NCBI GenBank assembly: GCA_038561985.1
Contig: CP073276.1
Coordinates: 1,054,001 to 1,118,000, forward strand
DNA: 64,000 nucleotides
Reading direction: 5' to 3'
Source: Petrimonas sulfuriphila
GTDB taxonomy: Bacteria; Bacteroidota; Bacteroidia; Bacteroidales; Dysgonomonadaceae
In this document: positions 62,244 to 64,000 of the stretch, in pieces
Position numbering within the stretch: the stretch's first letter is position 1
Layout: each line of letters opens with the position of its first letter
Made by a program: the position numbers and the translations under genes
Notes under the pieces: model-generated
The model's input: only the letters and a program-made list of their open reading frames with translations
Told to the model about the DNA's origin: nothing
Database searches by the model: none

Positions 62244-63584
62244 ATGCAAAACAGACGCGAGTTTCTAAAAAAAATGGCCATAGGCACTGTTGCCTTGAAT
62301 TCGGCCACTTCCCTGCTCCATGCAGCAGGAAGCAAACCAGCCAAAAACGTGAAATTATCGGTATCACCCAACTCTTTTATCAATATCGGCCTGATCGGCA
62401 AGGGAGGCATGGGAACCTCAGACACCCTTACCGCATTAACGGTTAAAGGCGTTAAGCTTGTTGGGGTTTGTGACTTGTACGATAAACGGTTAAAAGATGC
62501 CAAGGCGCAATGGGGAAATGAAATTTTCGTTACGAAAGATTACCGGGAAATTCTTCTGCGGAAAGATATCGACGCGGTAATTATTGCTACTCCCGACCAT
62601 TGGCATCAGCCGATTGCCATTGAAGCGATGAAGGCCGGGAAACACATCTATTGCGAAAAACCAGTCATCCATAAGCTGGCAGAAGGAAAAGGCCTGATCG
62701 AAGCGCAGAAAAAAAGCGGAGTCCTTTTCCAGGTAGGCAGTCAGGGTATGGCCTCTTTGGGGAACAGAGCAGCCCGGTTGCTGATTCGGCAGGGAATTAT
62801 CGGAGCGGTTAATTTTGTTGACGGGCAGTTCACTTCAGCTCCGGGCATGCTAAATGCCTTTACCGCACCCGATGATGCCTCTGAAGAAACAATCTGGTGG
62901 AGCCGTTTTCTGGGAAACGCGCCTAAAATCCCATTCAACCCCCACCATTTTTTTGAATGGAGAAACTGGAAAGATTATGGTACGGGCATAGCAGGAGACC
63001 TGTTTGTACATGTCCTCTCAAGCATTCACTATATCATGGATGCAAAAGGCCCGGAAAAGGTATATACCACCGGAGGAATACATCACTATACCGACGGTTC
63101 ACGAGATACGCCCGATATCATGCTGGGATATTTCGATTATCCCGACAGGAATAACACAGGAGCTTTTACGGTGCAGCTGGGAGCCAATTATGTGGATGGC
63201 GTATCCAAAAAGTGGGGAAGCATGGATTTCAGGATTGTCGGCTCAAAAGGTTCATTGGACGTGGGCTGGGATAAAATTGTACTGAAAACAACCGGGGATG
63301 TCAATACCAAAGATTTTGAAGCATTGGGGGAATTGGGACAGGAGTTTGATGCTCCCCGGAAAGTATCCTCCCGTGAGTATGTTTTCAATGCGAAAAAAGG
63401 GTACAAAGGAGGACATTATGACCATCATTTCAATTTTTTCAATGGAATCAGGAACAATACACCGTTGACGGCAGACGTCCTCTTCGCAGTCAGAACTGCA
63501 GCACCTGCACTGCTGAGTTACGAAAGCTATTTACGCAACGAAGCAATCAAATGGGATGCTCAGAAACTCAAAATAAGAAAATAG
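62244..63584 (+). CDS. Exported Gfo/Idh/MocA family oxidoreductase
   Basis: The 446-residue protein is started at MQNRREFLKKMAIGTVAL, which has the twin-Arg-like signal; a GTG start 16 codons earlier gives a charged, signal-poor extension. It has INIGLIGKGGMGTSDTL, GVCDLYDKR, IIATPDHWHQPIAIEAMKAG, IYCEKPVIHKLAEGK with the catalytic Lys, and GIAGDLFVHVLSSIHYIM in place of the usual DWG-H-LD block. Its own promoter separates it from the upstream operon. The GH2 beta-galactosidase start follows after 103 bases. Confidence 0.9.
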   Translation: MQNRREFLKKMAIGTVALNSATSLLHAAGSKPAKNVKLSVSPNSFINIGLIGKGGMGTSDTLTALTVKGVKLVGVCDLYDKRLKDAKAQWGNEIFVTKDYREILLRKDIDAVIIATPDHWHQPIAIEAMKAGKHIYCEKPVIHKLAEGKGLIEAQKKSGVLFQVGSQGMASLGNRAARLLIRQGIIGAVNFVDGQFTSAPGMLNAFTAPDDASEETIWWSRFLGNAPKIPFNPHHFFEWRNWKDYGTGIAGDLFVHVLSSIHYIMDAKGPEKVYTTGGIHHYTDGSRDTPDIMLGYFDYPDRNNTGAFTVQLGANYVDGVSKKWGSMDFRIVGSKGSLDVGWDKIVLKTTGDVNTKDFEALGELGQEFDAPRKVSSREYVFNAKKGYKGGHYDHHFNFFNGIRNNTPLTADVLFAVRTAAPALLSYESYLRNEAIKWDAQKLKIRK

Positions 63585-63618
63585 ATAAGCTGCAAAAAAA
63601 TTATTAGCCGCAAGATTT

Positions 63619-63661
63619 AAGTGTTTTTGTAACACTTGTGAAGATTTAATTAATATTTTTG
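63619..63661 (+). promoter_or_regulatory. Inverted repeat and -7 box before the GH2 gene
   Basis: AAGTGTT (63619-63625), TTTGT, AACACTT (63631-63637) is a perfect inverted repeat. It is followed by TATTTTTG (63654-63661), a perfect -7 box 26 bases before the ATG. The repeat covers the -33 area, as a repressor site would. Confidence 0.6.
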
Positions 63662-63687
63662 CACTATCAAACATAAAGAAACATAAC

Positions 63688-64000
63688 ATGAAAAGAACAA
63701 TTCCTCTGATCCTGATGTCCCTGATCGTATGCGGTAGACCGACCGCCGGCATGCTATCTGCCCAGGAGCAGTCAGACCGTTATGCGGAAATCATCAACCC
63801 TAAACTGTTGCACATCAACCGCGAAGAGCCGCGGTCAACATTCTCTTCATTCACAGATCTAAAGGAAGCCCTTGCTGCCGGTTACATATCCAAAGGAAGC
63901 GATGTGGTGCTACTGAACGGGAGTTGGAAGTTTCATTACACCGACCGGTTCAGTCAACGCCCTAAAGAAGGCTTTCAGAAGGCTGATTTTGACGACAGCG
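63688..64000 (+). CDS. GH2 beta-galactosidase-like glycoside hydrolase (partial)
   Basis: Only the first 104 codons are in the window. After a signal peptide (LILMSLIVCGRPTAGMLSAQ) the sequence reads INPKLLHINREEPRSTF, then SDVVLLNGSWKFHYTDRFSQRP and FQKADFDDS. This is the N-terminal sugar-binding domain of LacZ-type GH2 enzymes. The catalytic domain lies outside, so beta-galactosidase rather than another GH2 activity is a family-level guess. It carries its own promoter and inverted repeat. Confidence 0.82.
   Translation, partial: MKRTIPLILMSLIVCGRPTAGMLSAQEQSDRYAEIINPKLLHINREEPRSTFSSFTDLKEALAAGYISKGSDVVLLNGSWKFHYTDRFSQRPKEGFQKADFDDS

Overview
The window is a chromosomal segment of a Bacteroidota bacterium, most likely of the order Bacteroidales. 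The evidence is two SusC/SusD outer-membrane pairs, an ECF sigma/FecR anti-sigma system, many DUF1080 and Gfo/Idh/MocA proteins with export signals, LpxH-type lipid A enzymology, and several promoters of the phylum type TTTG-N19-21-TAnnTTTG. I would lean to a Dysgonomonadaceae/Porphyromonadaceae-like anaerobe, because a hydrogenase-4/formate-hydrogenlyase-type membrane subunit and an ATP-type PEP carboxykinase are present. That is inference. No rRNA, tRNA or CRISPR array was recognised.

Layout. 1-12.7 kb is mostly housekeeping: the edge of a hydrogenase operon, a metal ABC permease, aroA, a wrecked sialidase, an NSS symporter, yaaA, cysS, a DUF5020/purine-permease pair, efp, radC, a SufT-like protein and lpxH. 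12.7-19.2 kb is a minus-strand operon for oxidative glycoside breakdown (Gfo/Idh/MocA, tandem DUF1080, Gfo/Idh/MocA, GH78 rhamnosidase) behind a very good promoter. 19.2-31 kb is a sugar-acid locus: LarA-family epimerase, 6-phosphogluconate dehydrogenase, PfkB kinase and SDR oxidoreductase, then SusD and SusC, and a divergent LacI-type regulator. Three matching 16-bp operator-like sites sit before the SDR, before susC and before the regulator. 31-44 kb is again mainly housekeeping (M15 peptidase, dnaX, pckA, upp, GT2, yifB) with a CE15-like esterase/DUF1080 pair. 44-50.7 kb is an ECF sigma/FecR/SusC/SusD system whose SusC changes base composition part-way along. 51-64 kb is a second oxidoreductase/DUF1080 island: three Gfo/Idh/MocA proteins, a HEAT-DUF1080-DUF1080 giant, a carbohydrate-binding FAD oxidoreductase, a TIM-barrel isomerase and the start of a GH2 beta-galactosidase. 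It is interrupted by a dead IS5/IS1182-type element and preceded by a dead TIM-barrel gene.

How the genes fit together. The most interesting idea is that the 19-30 kb locus encodes a self-contained route from a keto-uronate to the pentose-phosphate pathway. In it an SDR would make an aldonate, a nickel-pincer LarA homologue would epimerise it at C2, a PfkB kinase would phosphorylate it and Gnd would decarboxylate it. SusCD uptake and LacI control through shared operators would belong to the same unit. The two Gfo/DUF1080 islands together look like an exported or periplasmic system for oxidising sugars to keto-glycosides and then cleaving them. All pathway assignments are inferred from families and gene order.
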